64,000 nucleotides of DNA from Saprospiraceae bacterium. Lineage in GTDB: Bacteria; Bacteroidota; Bacteroidia; Chitinophagales; Saprospiraceae. The translations under genes and the position numbers were made by a program. Shown one piece after another: positions 47,624-57,438 of this stretch; positions within the stretch are counted from its first letter, which is position 1; each line of letters begins with the position of its first letter. Where the stretch lies: the NCBI GenBank assembly GCA_016718205.1, contig JADKEB010000037.1, positions 1 to 64,000 of the forward strand, given 5' to 3'. The notes under the pieces are model-generated. The model searched no databases. It worked only from the letters and a program-made list of their open reading frames with translations, and was not told the origin of the DNA.

Positions 47624-48319
47624 ATGAAGAAAAAAATAATAGTATTGGGATTAGGTAATTTCGGTGGTAATCTTGCGCTGAAGTTGACCGAAGACGGTCA
47701 TGAAGTTTTTGGTGTGGACAGCAACCCTTCCAGAGTGGATATGATACAAAATAAAATCAATCATGCTCTGGGACTTGATGCAAGCGATGAATCCTGCATT
47801 AATTATTTACCCATCGATGATTGTGACCTGGTTGTAATCGCCATTGGTGAAAATATTGGGGCATCAGTGACCACCACTGCTTTGATCAAAAAACATTATA
47901 ATGGCCGTATCATAGTAAGATCTCTCTCAACCCTCCATAAAACAATACTCGAAGCCATGCATATCACTGAAATCATTGAGCCTGAAGCTGAATATGCCCA
48001 TGAACTTTCCAATCGTATCATGGTAAGGGGTGCCATTAAGTCAATGGAATTACATGGAGAGTATGAAATTGTCGAAGTCAACATTCCAAAGAAACTAATA
48101 GGTCTGACGCTGGCTGATGTAGATGTAAAAAAGAAGTATAAGGTGCATATTGTAACAGTTATCAAACAAACTGAAAGAAAAAACTACTTAGGCAGTGCTT
48201 ATTTTGACAAAGAGGTCCACGGCATTTTGCACTCGGTCTACCAATTTACAGAAGATGATCTTTTACTGGTATTTGGTAAAAAAGACAATATTGATCAGTT
48301 TATCGAAGAGAGTTCATGA
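47624..48319 (+). CDS. ktrA: KtrA/TrkA-like RCK regulatory subunit
   Basis: 231 residues. An N-terminal Rossmann domain with GLGNFGGNLA (about 8-17) binds nucleotide, and a C-terminal RCK_C domain starts about residue 140 (VNIPKKLIGLTL). It controls the KtrB channel in the membrane in response to ATP/ADP or c-di-AMP. The start lies 13 bases after ktrB. Confidence 0.9.
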   Translation: MKKKIIVLGLGNFGGNLALKLTEDGHEVFGVDSNPSRVDMIQNKINHALGLDASDESCINYLPIDDCDLVVIAIGENIGASVTTTALIKKHYNGRIIVRSLSTLHKTILEAMHITEIIEPEAEYAHELSNRIMVRGAIKSMELHGEYEIVEVNIPKKLIGLTLADVDVKKKYKVHIVTVIKQTERKNYLGSAYFDKEVHGILHSVYQFTEDDLLLVFGKKDNIDQFIEESS

Positions 48320-48402
48320 TTTAAAATGATTTAATAATCACACGACAAATTGCATTATCAATACCTGTTTTTGTGTTTGATAATCAAGACAGAAAAAATT
48401 TT

Positions 48403-48693
48403 ATGGGGAATAAAGATCTTATCCTGAGAGAAAAATTGGCTTTACAGCGTACTATTTTAGCAAATCAAAGTACTTTTTTGTCTTTTCTGAGAACATCAAT
48501 GTATTTTCTTATGGCTGGCTTGACCCTACAAAATCTATTTACCATGGGTAACTTTATATTATTTGAAGTAATACTTTTCATCATTTCAGGTGTGGTATTT
48601 ATAATAGGGATATTTAATTATTTCAGCCATAAAAAGTCCATAAAAGAAAGCGAAATACATGTTGGAGATTATAAATCAGAATATTTGAATTGA
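48403..48693 (+). CDS. DUF202/YidH-like membrane protein
   Basis: About 96 residues from ATG 48403; an in-frame ATG at 48373 is possible. LALQRTILANQSTFLSFLRT is the conserved DUF202 start, followed by two membrane helices. The function is unknown. It follows ktrA by about 80 bases and may be cotranscribed. Confidence 0.75.
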   Translation: MGNKDLILREKLALQRTILANQSTFLSFLRTSMYFLMAGLTLQNLFTMGNFILFEVILFIISGVVFIIGIFNYFSHKKSIKESEIHVGDYKSEYLN

Positions 48694-48881
48694 TATAATA
48701 GCTAAAAATCTAATTTGATTTTTGTGGAAAAATATATAATCTTATGCAATGCTGCATTATTCAATTGGGAAACAGTTCATTTAAAATGAGAAAAAGGTTA
48801 TCTTATATCAAGAGTTCAGATTATAATTCACTCTGCACAGTTTGCTACCGGAAAAATATACAGCTCAAACTATTTTAATGT

Positions 48882-49292
48882 ATGTTTGTTTCAAGTTACA
48901 TAATGAATGCAAAAAAATTAAATAATTCAATATCGAAATCACAAATCATTCAGGTTTGGGTATTGATATTTTTTACATTTTTGGCTTCTGTACATTCTGC
49001 ACTGAATCAGGATTTTTCTACACAACATCAAATTAAAACTCACTCTCTTTCTGAAAACAGTGGATTAAGGCAATCAACCATCATAAAAAATGATGTTGTT
49101 CCGTTTAATGCGGAACAAGCTACTAAAACACAACAGCAGATATCTACTCATTTCTTTGAGAGTTCGGGGATCGAATTTGCAATCTATTTAAGGAGTCTTA
49201 AGTCTTTGATGAAATTCAACGACTTTGAAGTCATATCAAACATTGTCATTGCCACCAGAAAACTCATCTTTCCCCATCACACTTTTTGGTAA
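48882..49292 (+). CDS. Hypothetical exported or membrane protein
   Basis: 136 residues, with starts at 48882 or ATG 48903. One hydrophobic helix (about 23-40, IIQVWVLIFFTFLASVHSA) is followed by a polar Ser/Thr/Gln-rich part and a more ordered C-terminus. No family known. A similar-sized membrane protein lies at 51175 with terC between them. Confidence 0.45.
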   Translation: MFVSSYIMNAKKLNNSISKSQIIQVWVLIFFTFLASVHSALNQDFSTQHQIKTHSLSENSGLRQSTIIKNDVVPFNAEQATKTQQQISTHFFESSGIEFAIYLRSLKSLMKFNDFEVISNIVIATRKLIFPHHTFW

Positions 49293-49566
49293 ATCACTTT
49301 CTCAGCTCATGTTTTAATCTGCTTTGGCTATTAAAGTTTTGTTTATTTACTAAAAACTAATTATAGTGCACAGAAAATATTGTGCGAAAAATTTAAAACA
49401 CAAGTTATTGATTTTTAAATAATTGCGATTTTTAAATTTTGCAAATCATTTTCTGTTGGGTATAAATAACCTTTTGAGTCAAAGTTGTTTTTAATCTAAA
49501 AATCAGATATCAACACAAATTGATTTCCGATTCCTATTTTCATAATCATTTTTAACAAAAGTTATC

Positions 49567-50037
49567 ATGTCATCTATCATATTAAATAGTATTATAATTC
49601 TTATTATCCTGATTCCTATGGCTTACTTCTTTCTGGGAGGTAAAAATAAAAGCAAAGAAATCAGCAACTTGAAAACCTTGGCCAATCAGAAAAACTTATC
49701 ACCCGAGAAAACAGGACAATGGCAAGCTGGTGTCATAGGACTGGACAAAAAACAGGAGAAACTGTGTTATATTAACAACACAGATGATCAACATGTACAA
49801 GTAATTGACATTTCTGATATCACAAAATGTGATGTATCAAAACAATATCAGAACGAACGTGCTCATGAAAAAGATATAAGTATGCTAAAAAAGGTATCTT
49901 TGCGGCTCAAATTAAAAAACAACTCAGAAATTTCGATTCCTGTATATGATGCTGACGTTAATCCCAATCCTGGCAATGACCTACTGGAAGCAATGGACTG
50001 GGAAAAAATCATCAATAACCTCATAAAAGGTAAGTAA
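49567..50037 (+). CDS. Membrane-anchored protein of unknown function
   Basis: 156 residues. An N-terminal helix (about 6-24) is followed by a soluble beta-rich domain with GQWQAGVIGLDKKQEKLCYI, VIDISDITKC and RLKLKNNSEISIPVYD, resembling PH-like domains. It is placed 31 bases before terC, so the two may share a transcript. Confidence 0.6.
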   Translation: MSSIILNSIIILIILIPMAYFFLGGKNKSKEISNLKTLANQKNLSPEKTGQWQAGVIGLDKKQEKLCYINNTDDQHVQVIDISDITKCDVSKQYQNERAHEKDISMLKKVSLRLKLKNNSEISIPVYDADVNPNPGNDLLEAMDWEKIINNLIKGK

Positions 50038-50068
50038 TTCTTATAGTAGCAGTAACAAACAATTATCT

Positions 50069-51034
50069 ATGATTATCTGGTCACTTTTTTTATTGATGAT
50101 AGGTATTTTTCTTGCACTCGACCTTGGAGTTTTCAACAGGCATGCGCATGAAATCACCTACAGGGAAGCAAGCAGATGGACTATGGTTTGGACCACCCTT
50201 GGTCTGAGCTTTTCGATCCTGGTATATTTCATCTACCAAAACAATTGGCTGGGCGAAATGGCAAAAACAGCTGTCCCACTGGACGCGTCAATAGAATATC
50301 TGACCGGATACATCATAGAGTTGACCTTAAGCATTGATAATATTTTTGTAATTGCCATGATATTCAGGTCTTTTAAAATTCCAAAAAAATATCAGCATCG
50401 GGTTTTATTTTGGGGAATTATAGGGGCATTGGTATTCAGAGGATTGATGATACTCTTTGGCGTAGTATTGATAGAACAATTTAAATGGACGACTTATGTC
50501 TTTGGTGCTTTTTTGATTTTTACTGCGATCAAAATGGCCATTTCTGACGAAGAAAAGGAGTTTGATCCAAAACAATCATGGGTGTATCGGACCATCAGAC
50601 GTTTTATGCCTGTAACAGGAAGAATTGACGGGCAGAAGTTTTTTATAAGAAAGAGAGGGTTAAACATAGCAACTCCGTTATTATTGGCTTTAATACTGAT
50701 AGAATTCACTGACATACTCTTTGCTCTGGACAGTATTCCCGCCATCCTTGCCATCACCAGAGATCCTTTTATTGTATTCACATCCAATATTTTTGCCATT
50801 CTTGGGTTGAGATCAATGTACTTTTTTGTGGCCAATATGCTGGATTCATTTCATTATCTCAAGTATAGCCTTACCGTCATACTGATTTATGTAGGTATCA
50901 AATTGATTTTAGCCAATCATTTTCATTTGCCGTTGGGCTTATCATTGGGTATTATAGCAGTGTCCATCACTGCGGGTGTTTATTTTTCAAGAAAGTATAA
51001 GATTGAACACCCTCATGGTCATGAAGAAGGCTAA
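50069..51034 (+). CDS. TerC family integral membrane protein
   Basis: 321 residues with about nine helices. ELTLSIDNIFVIAMIF and ALDSIPAILAITRDPFIVF carry the acidic and Ser residues conserved in TerC/Alx. The family moves Mn2+ or otherwise handles metals, and aids membrane protein metalation; tellurite resistance is only the historic name. The RNA leader (pH-sensing riboswitch) seen before E. coli alx was not found here. Confidence 0.88.
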   Translation: MIIWSLFLLMIGIFLALDLGVFNRHAHEITYREASRWTMVWTTLGLSFSILVYFIYQNNWLGEMAKTAVPLDASIEYLTGYIIELTLSIDNIFVIAMIFRSFKIPKKYQHRVLFWGIIGALVFRGLMILFGVVLIEQFKWTTYVFGAFLIFTAIKMAISDEEKEFDPKQSWVYRTIRRFMPVTGRIDGQKFFIRKRGLNIATPLLLALILIEFTDILFALDSIPAILAITRDPFIVFTSNIFAILGLRSMYFFVANMLDSFHYLKYSLTVILIYVGIKLILANHFHLPLGLSLGIIAVSITAGVYFSRKYKIEHPHGHEEG

Positions 51035-51174
51035 TAGAAATCATGATAAAAAATGGTCCAATAAATTTATAAAATAACCCGGTTTAAAAAATTTTATTCC
51101 GATTTAAGACAACTTTATCAATATTCACCTTATATTTGTTTAAAATTTGTTATAATATTAACTAATCATTCTGT

Positions 51175-51552
51175 TTGAGAACTTTTTTAAGATTATTTTT
51201 GCTGGCCATTGTTTTAGAGTTTGGAGCGATCTACATCCTCTATGGTCTGGAAATTGTATCTCGAACTACTTCACAACATCATGTTGAAAACAACTATGAT
51301 AATTCCTTCTGCTCTACAATAAATCATCATTCCAACGTATTGTCACCATTTGATATTCTTGAAAAGAATGGTGAGGAAGAGATTGAAGAAGAAGATAGTG
51401 AAAGGAAGAGTGGTTATCAGTATTTGAACACTTCCAATTTTACAGATTATAACATTTTATATACCAAAATATGGAGAAGATTTCAAATATCTTCATTTTT
51501 ATTTAATATCCCGCTCTTTATCATATTCCATTCCTGGAAGTTTCATATTTAA
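51175..51552 (+). CDS. Hypothetical membrane protein
   Basis: 125 residues from a TTG start at 51175. N-terminal helix (about 4-24), an acidic middle (GEEEIEEEDSERKSG), and a C-terminal hydrophobic patch (FLFNIPLFIIF). Not recognised. It precedes the SulP-Dab operon by 160 bases with a strong hairpin between. Confidence 0.45.
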   Translation: MRTFLRLFLLAIVLEFGAIYILYGLEIVSRTTSQHHVENNYDNSFCSTINHHSNVLSPFDILEKNGEEEIEEEDSERKSGYQYLNTSNFTDYNILYTKIWRRFQISSFLFNIPLFIIFHSWKFHI

Positions 51553-51587
51553 TTCTTAGTCATTAATTCTTAGTCATTAATTCTGAG

Positions 51588-51629
51588 TTAAGGGTAGTTC
51601 TAAAAATGAGTTTTAAGAACTACCCTTAA
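51588..51629. terminator. Strong hairpin before sulP
   Basis: A perfect 14-bp stem ttaagggtagttct / agaactacccttaa with a 14-base loop. No T-run follows. A 14-base tandem (aattcttagtcatt, twice and a partial) sits just upstream at 51551-51584. It may terminate the previous gene or stabilise the mRNA of the next. Confidence 0.5.
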
Positions 51630-51712
51630 CAATATGATGATTCACCCATAGATATAATGGTGAGTCCTTGACATTTTTTGCTAATAATACCTAACCTAAA
51701 AAATAAAAAAAT

Positions 51713-53035
51713 ATGAAAGTTTCAAATACATCTGAGAGTACCTTTGTGTACGATATAATAGCAGGACTAACCGTAAGTTTTGCTGCGCTTAGTCTTGGTG
51801 CAGCATTTGGTACTATGTCAGGTCGAGGCGCTTTTGCAGGAATGATTGGTGCTGCAGTCATACCTATCATTACCTCCATTTTTGGGGGAACACGACTGCA
51901 GGCATCAGGACCTACTGCTCCGATGACCGCTGTATCTGCCATAGTCGTTGCTTTTGCTTATGAACACTTCACTGACAAAGTGATCGCAGAACAATTTATC
52001 ACCTTAATTTTTATTTTAAATGCCGCTATGCTTATTATTTTGGGCATTGTAAAATTTGGCAGATTCATACAATATGTACCCCAGGTGATCATCCTTGGAT
52101 TTATGAATGGAATTGGATTACTGATATGGTTTGACCAGATAAAAAGGCTATTTGGTCTGGGTGACAAAACTCAGATTTCAGGGTCTCTTTCTACCAATAT
52201 CATCATTGCTTTAATTACCCTTGTATCCATCTATCTGTTGCCGATATTGCTAAAAAAAATGGGTATGCCAGAGAAATTCAAAAAATATATTCCCTCTATG
52301 TTTGTGACCATTATCTTAGCTACATTGGTCACTTCTGTATTGAATATCGACGTTGAACACGTAAGTTTAGGTAATAGCGTGGGTAGTTTTTCTGAATTTT
52401 GGAATACTATTACTTTATATTTTCCTACGGATGCGCAATTGTACACTTCGGACATCCTACTTCAAGCTTTGCCATTTGCTCTCCAGCTTACTTTACTGGC
52501 ATATTTGGATTCGTTACTTACCAGTTTAGTTATAGATAATATGACCAAAGAAAAAACCAAACAAGATAAAGAATTAATAGCACAGGGACTGGCCAATGGT
52601 GTGACAGCACTATTGCAAGGTATCCCTGGAGCACAAGCGACTATCAGAAGTGTACTATTGCTAAAAGAAGGAGCAAAAACCCGATTAGCAGGTGTGATGG
52701 TAGGTATTTTTGCTTTGCTTGGATTTTTGGTATTCAGCAAATATATTGTTCTGATTACTTCAGCTGTTTTTGTAGGTGTATTATTTAAGGCTGGCCTGGA
52801 TGTACTGGACAGAGACTTCATGGGAGCATATATTAAAAACCAATGGCAATCAAACAAACTTAGAAATATGCAGTTACTTTTTATTGTGTATTCCACTTTG
52901 ATAACAGTTTTTATTGATCTGAATGTTGCTGTGGTAACGGGAACAATTTTATTTTTTTTAGCTAAAAAATACATGGGTATCACTGATGCTGAAGATGATT
53001 TCTCGAAAGTGGAAAGTGAATATATTCAAGAATAA
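51713..53035 (+). CDS. SulP-family anion (probably bicarbonate) transporter
   Basis: 440 residues. Early TMs contain AGLTVSFAALSLGAAFGTMSG and GGTRLQASGPTAPMTAVSA, the SulP substrate-binding helix. The C-terminal STAS domain usual in the family is missing; the protein ends shortly after the last helix. SulP proteins import sulfate or bicarbonate. Here it lies 15 bases before dabA, so bicarbonate is the favoured substrate. DabA and DabB follow with gaps of 15 and 4 bases. Confidence 0.8.
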   Translation: MKVSNTSESTFVYDIIAGLTVSFAALSLGAAFGTMSGRGAFAGMIGAAVIPIITSIFGGTRLQASGPTAPMTAVSAIVVAFAYEHFTDKVIAEQFITLIFILNAAMLIILGIVKFGRFIQYVPQVIILGFMNGIGLLIWFDQIKRLFGLGDKTQISGSLSTNIIIALITLVSIYLLPILLKKMGMPEKFKKYIPSMFVTIILATLVTSVLNIDVEHVSLGNSVGSFSEFWNTITLYFPTDAQLYTSDILLQALPFALQLTLLAYLDSLLTSLVIDNMTKEKTKQDKELIAQGLANGVTALLQGIPGAQATIRSVLLLKEGAKTRLAGVMVGIFALLGFLVFSKYIVLITSAVFVGVLFKAGLDVLDRDFMGAYIKNQWQSNKLRNMQLLFIVYSTLITVFIDLNVAVVTGTILFFLAKKYMGITDAEDDFSKVESEYIQE

Positions 53036-53050
53036 ATAAAAAACTAAGGA

Positions 53051-55546
53051 ATGATTCATTACAATAATGTTTTTAATGAAGGAAACGTCATACACCATCT
53101 GAAACATTATCTTCCGGCACAGGCCGCTTTAAAAGATTTTATCCATCATAACACTTTGCATGCTTTTCAGGACAGAAAGTTTTATGATGCTATTACGCAA
53201 GCTAGTCAGATATTCGGATATAAAACCAGTCTGTCTTTGGTAGAATACAGAAACCTGTTTCGTGAAAAAAAGATTTCTGATACCATACTCAACAAAGTAA
53301 TCTTATCCAAAAAAGGCCAGACAAACTTTGAAAGCTGGAAAGAGAAGATGATTTCAGGAAAATATGCAGACAACTTCAGCGGCAGAAGGAGTCACTTGCG
53401 CAATTATTGGAAAGATTTGTATTCAGTAGATCTTGACCTGGCGATCCAACCGTTTTTTTTCCGGTTTTTATGTAGTTATCTGGATCAGGGCATTGCTATC
53501 TGGGGATTTCCGGTATGGAATAAGGGCTTTCTGACCACCATCAGAGAGATGGAACGCAATACTTACACCAGTTTTTTCAAGACTCCGAGAGCTAAAAGGC
53601 TACTCATGGACCGAAAATGTGAAATCAGTGACTTGCTGAAAATATTAGTGGGTGATGAAACATTATACGAACATTATCTTTTTGATCAGCAATTTGCGCA
53701 TCCTGGTTGGTCAGGTATCGTATCTGTGATAGAAGATATGCCACAAACGCTGTTGGATACGAGACGAATTTCTCTCCAGGACCTGATTATATTTGAGTTG
53801 TTACTTGAAATAGACACATTGGATCAAAAGTTTGGTGAAAACTGGTTGCCTTTGAGTATGAGGCTCACAAAAAAGGTAAAACCACTATTTGCAGAGGTAG
53901 AAATCACAGAGTATCGCGAATTGCTTCATCTATGGCAGGATGCTTTTGAGTGGACGTTTTATGATCAGGCGCTGGTTGGGCTGCAAACCAATCAGGCCAA
54001 AGAAAAGCAAATAACATCACCTGTATTTCAGGCACTTTTTTGTATTGATGACAGAGAATGTTCACTCAGAAGATACGTAGAAGACATTGAACCCAATGCT
54101 CAAACCTACGGGACACCTGGATTTTTTGGTGTTGCATTTTACTACAAACCCAAAGATGGAAAATTTTCTATGAAGGTATGTCCTGCCCCTATGAGCCCAC
54201 CCTATCTTATCAAGGAAGAGGTGGATAACAAAAAGAACAAAAAAGATTTTCACTTTGCAGATTATACACATTCTCTTTTTTTCGGTTGGCTTATTACTCA
54301 TACTATTGGTTTTTGGTCAGCCATCAGATTGTTTATCAATATTTTTACACCAAAATTGAGTCCTGCCACCACACTTTCTTTCAGGCACATGGATAAGTTT
54401 TCTAAGCTCACTATTGAAAATCAAAATACCAATATCAAAGAAGATGGTATGCAGATCGGATTTACGATTTCTGAAATGACAGACAGAGTGGAAGGATTGC
54501 TAAAAAGTATCGGTTTGGTCAAAGACTTTGCTCCTATCATATATGCTGTGGGTCATGGCGCCAGTAGTGTCAACAATACGCATTATGCAGGGTATGATTG
54601 CGGAGCTTGTTCAGGCAGGCCCGGATCTGTCAATGCCAGGGTAATAAGTTATATGGCCAATCATCCTGAAGTGCGCAATTTACTTAAAGAACGGGGGTTC
54701 AATATTCCCGCTTCTACGATTTTTTTAGGCGCACTACATGATACTACCAGAGATGAAATCGAATTTTATGACGATACTTTTCCTGATCTCGCAAAAACAG
54801 ATTTGCACAAACAAAATAAACTGGTATTTCAACAGGCTTTGGAAAGAAATGCCAGAGAAAGAGCCCGTAGATTTGCAACAACAAATTCAAAACTGGATCT
54901 CAAAAAACTCCATGAAGCAGTAAAAAAGCGTTCTGTGTCACTATTCGAGCCAAGACCTGAACTCAATCACGCCACCAATGCACTCTGTATCATTGGTCGC
55001 AGAGCATTGACAAAAGACCTGTTTCTGGATCGAAGAGCCTTTATGAACTCATATGACTATACCATTGATCCTGAAGGCAATTATTTATTTAATATTCTTT
55101 CTGCCGCTGCTCCGGTTTGTGGAGGTATCAATCTGGAATACTATTTTTCTAGAGTGGACAATCTGAAACTTGGCGCAGGATCCAAATTACCACATAACGT
55201 GATGGGGCTCATCGGTGTAGCCAATGGCATAGATGGTGATTTGCGTCCCGGACTACCTAATCAAATGGTAGAAGTCCATGATCCTTTAAGATTGCTTATC
55301 ATTGTGGAACATGATGACGAAGTCGTCCTGAAAACCATACAACGGACACCACAACTGTATGAATGGTTTACCAACGAATGGGTACATTTGGTGGCAATAC
55401 ATCCTGAAACAAAAGAAACTACCAGATTCAGTAATGGCATCTTCATCAACTATCAACCGAATTTTGTACCACAATCGGTCAATAATGTGGAAGCTCTTTT
55501 TAAATCAGAAAGTGAAAATCTTCCTGTATTACTTATAAAAGAATAG
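53051..55546 (+). CDS. dabA: DabA, carbonic anhydrase-like subunit of the DAB inorganic-carbon pump (UPF0753/DUF2309)
   Basis: 831 residues. FCIDDRECS places Cys331 and Asp333, GHGASS places His502 and DCGACSG Cys517; their spacing matches the beta-carbonic-anhydrase-like zinc site described for DabA of Halothiobacillus. The protein is peripheral and couples CO2 hydration to the DabB membrane subunit, giving unidirectional bicarbonate accumulation. The family was earlier called UPF0753. All four site residues are present, so it is probably active. Confidence 0.93.
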   Translation: MIHYNNVFNEGNVIHHLKHYLPAQAALKDFIHHNTLHAFQDRKFYDAITQASQIFGYKTSLSLVEYRNLFREKKISDTILNKVILSKKGQTNFESWKEKMISGKYADNFSGRRSHLRNYWKDLYSVDLDLAIQPFFFRFLCSYLDQGIAIWGFPVWNKGFLTTIREMERNTYTSFFKTPRAKRLLMDRKCEISDLLKILVGDETLYEHYLFDQQFAHPGWSGIVSVIEDMPQTLLDTRRISLQDLIIFELLLEIDTLDQKFGENWLPLSMRLTKKVKPLFAEVEITEYRELLHLWQDAFEWTFYDQALVGLQTNQAKEKQITSPVFQALFCIDDRECSLRRYVEDIEPNAQTYGTPGFFGVAFYYKPKDGKFSMKVCPAPMSPPYLIKEEVDNKKNKKDFHFADYTHSLFFGWLITHTIGFWSAIRLFINIFTPKLSPATTLSFRHMDKFSKLTIENQNTNIKEDGMQIGFTISEMTDRVEGLLKSIGLVKDFAPIIYAVGHGASSVNNTHYAGYDCGACSGRPGSVNARVISYMANHPEVRNLLKERGFNIPASTIFLGALHDTTRDEIEFYDDTFPDLAKTDLHKQNKLVFQQALERNARERARRFATTNSKLDLKKLHEAVKKRSVSLFEPRPELNHATNALCIIGRRALTKDLFLDRRAFMNSYDYTIDPEGNYLFNILSAAAPVCGGINLEYYFSRVDNLKLGAGSKLPHNVMGLIGVANGIDGDLRPGLPNQMVEVHDPLRLLIIVEHDDEVVLKTIQRTPQLYEWFTNEWVHLVAIHPETKETTRFSNGIFINYQPNFVPQSVNNVEALFKSESENLPVLLIKE

Positions 55547-55550
55547 AACC

Positions 55551-57419
55551 ATGGAAAGAATTTTGGAATTACTAATAGTTTGGCCGTTTGCTGCTTTCCT
55601 GATCTCTATGTTTCTTCCCAAAGAAAATGAAAAGCTTATTTCAGGATTTACTTTTGGGATGATAGGGATTCACTTTTTTGCGATTTTAGGCTTTTTGGTA
55701 TTTTGGGGTACGCAAGGTTTTCACGCTGTAAACCTAAAAGAATTCTCTGTATATGAAAGTCAGGATATGAACTTTTTTATTGACTTTTATTTTGATTATG
55801 TGACTGCAGTTTACTGTGTAGTAGGTGCTATGCTTACATTTCTGGTGACGACGTACAGCAGGATATATTTGCATAGGGAGTCCGGATATAAAAGATTTTT
55901 TTACACCATTCTTTTTTTCTATTCCGGCTACACACTTGCTGTTTTTGCAGGTAACTTGGAGACCTTATTTATTGGTTGGGAAATTTTGGGATTAACATCA
56001 TTTCTGCTGGTGGCTTTCTATCGTGAAAGATATCTACCCGTCAAAAATGCATTTAAAGTGTTCTCAATATATCGTATAGGGGATGTAGGTATCATTCTCG
56101 CTATGTGGGCGAGCCATCATTTATGGCATGAAAATATTACATTTGAAAAGATACAAAACTATGAGTTGGTACACCACCATCTGGAAAGTCACTCTATGTT
56201 TGGATTGTTTATTTCCATAATGCTCTTATTGGCAGCATGTGCTAAATCTGCTCAATTTCCGTTTTCTTCATGGCTGCCGAGAGCTATGGAAGGTCCAACA
56301 CCGTCGAGTGCCATATTTTATGGTTCATTGTCCGTTCACCTGGGTTTATTTCTTTTGATCAGAACAATGCCCTTTTGGGAACATCAGTTGATAGCCAGGA
56401 TTTTGATAGGAAGTGTAGGTGTTTTTACGGCTGCAATAGGTGCATCCATAGGACGAGTACAATCTTCTATAAAAAGTCAGATTGCTTATGCTTCCGTAGC
56501 CCAGATAGGATTAATGTTTTTAGAATTAGCGTTGGGGTTTGAAACACTGGCTCTCTTCCACTTTGCCGGCAATGCTTTTCTGAGAACGTATCAGTTATTG
56601 GTTTCACCATCTGCAGTAAGCTACCTGATCAGAGAACAATTTTATCATTTCGAGCCAAAACATGAAAGCATCGAAACCCATTTCAGTAAAAAGTTGGAGT
56701 ATTCTTTATTTTTATTGAGTATTAAGGAATTCAATATGGATGAGTTATTGGATAAATTGTTGTGGAAACCTTTCAAAAATTTGGGTAATTTGTTGAGGTT
56801 TATCAATATCCGTAATATTTATTATATCACTATTCCTACCTTTATCATTGGAGTCGTTTTGCAAATCACCAGATTTAACTTACCGGAAGTTATTGTTGGA
56901 TTTTTACCTGAGTTGTTTGCATTGATTGGTTTGTTTTTGGTATTCAGGGCTTACGCAGGGCGACGCAATGTATTTGTAGTTTGGACACTTTTAGTGATGA
57001 ATCATTTTTGGATTGTATTGGCTATTTCATTCAACGATGCACTTACGGTATATGAAATTATTTTTCACTTGGCTGGAGTTGTACTGGCTGGAATTCTTGG
57101 TTATATCATTCTTTGGAAAATGACCACAGCTGAACCTGATATTGATTTGAATAGGTTTCAAGGTCATGTTTATGAGTATCCGAAGACTGCGGCTTTATTT
57201 TTGATTGCCTGTTTGGGGTTAGCAGGTTTTCCCATTACATCTACCTTTATTGGAGAAGATATATTATTTTCGCACATCGAATACGATCAGGTCTTTTTAG
57301 CGTTCTTTATGGCTTTGGGATTTGTAGTTTCGGGGATTGCGTTGATCAGAATGTATGCAAGAATATTTTTGGGTCCGCATCTGAAAAGATATCATGAGGT
57401 GGCGCAACGGTCTTCGTAA
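55551..57419 (+). CDS. dabB: DabB, ND5-like proton-conducting subunit of the DAB pump
   Basis: 622 residues with about 14-16 helices. It belongs to the NADH:quinone oxidoreductase subunit L/Mrp antiporter group: EILGLTSFLLVAFYRER, KSAQFPFSSWLPRAMEGPTPSSA and QSSIKSQIAYASVAQIGLMF hold the conserved Glu, Lys and His of the proton path. The length and partner identify DabB rather than NuoL. Four bases separate it from dabA. It supplies proton motive force to DabA. Confidence 0.9.
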   Translation: MERILELLIVWPFAAFLISMFLPKENEKLISGFTFGMIGIHFFAILGFLVFWGTQGFHAVNLKEFSVYESQDMNFFIDFYFDYVTAVYCVVGAMLTFLVTTYSRIYLHRESGYKRFFYTILFFYSGYTLAVFAGNLETLFIGWEILGLTSFLLVAFYRERYLPVKNAFKVFSIYRIGDVGIILAMWASHHLWHENITFEKIQNYELVHHHLESHSMFGLFISIMLLLAACAKSAQFPFSSWLPRAMEGPTPSSAIFYGSLSVHLGLFLLIRTMPFWEHQLIARILIGSVGVFTAAIGASIGRVQSSIKSQIAYASVAQIGLMFLELALGFETLALFHFAGNAFLRTYQLLVSPSAVSYLIREQFYHFEPKHESIETHFSKKLEYSLFLLSIKEFNMDELLDKLLWKPFKNLGNLLRFINIRNIYYITIPTFIIGVVLQITRFNLPEVIVGFLPELFALIGLFLVFRAYAGRRNVFVVWTLLVMNHFWIVLAISFNDALTVYEIIFHLAGVVLAGILGYIILWKMTTAEPDIDLNRFQGHVYEYPKTAALFLIACLGLAGFPITSTFIGEDILFSHIEYDQVFLAFFMALGFVVSGIALIRMYARIFLGPHLKRYHEVAQRSS

Positions 57420-57438
57420 ATATTTTAAATTTAAGACG

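Noticed and set aside
50069..51034. Tellurite resistance operon
   Set aside because: Only TerC is present; no terB, terD or terZ genes, and TerC alone is a general metal-related protein.
55551..57419. NuoL/NADH dehydrogenase subunit 5
   Set aside because: No other nuo genes; direct linkage to dabA makes it DabB.
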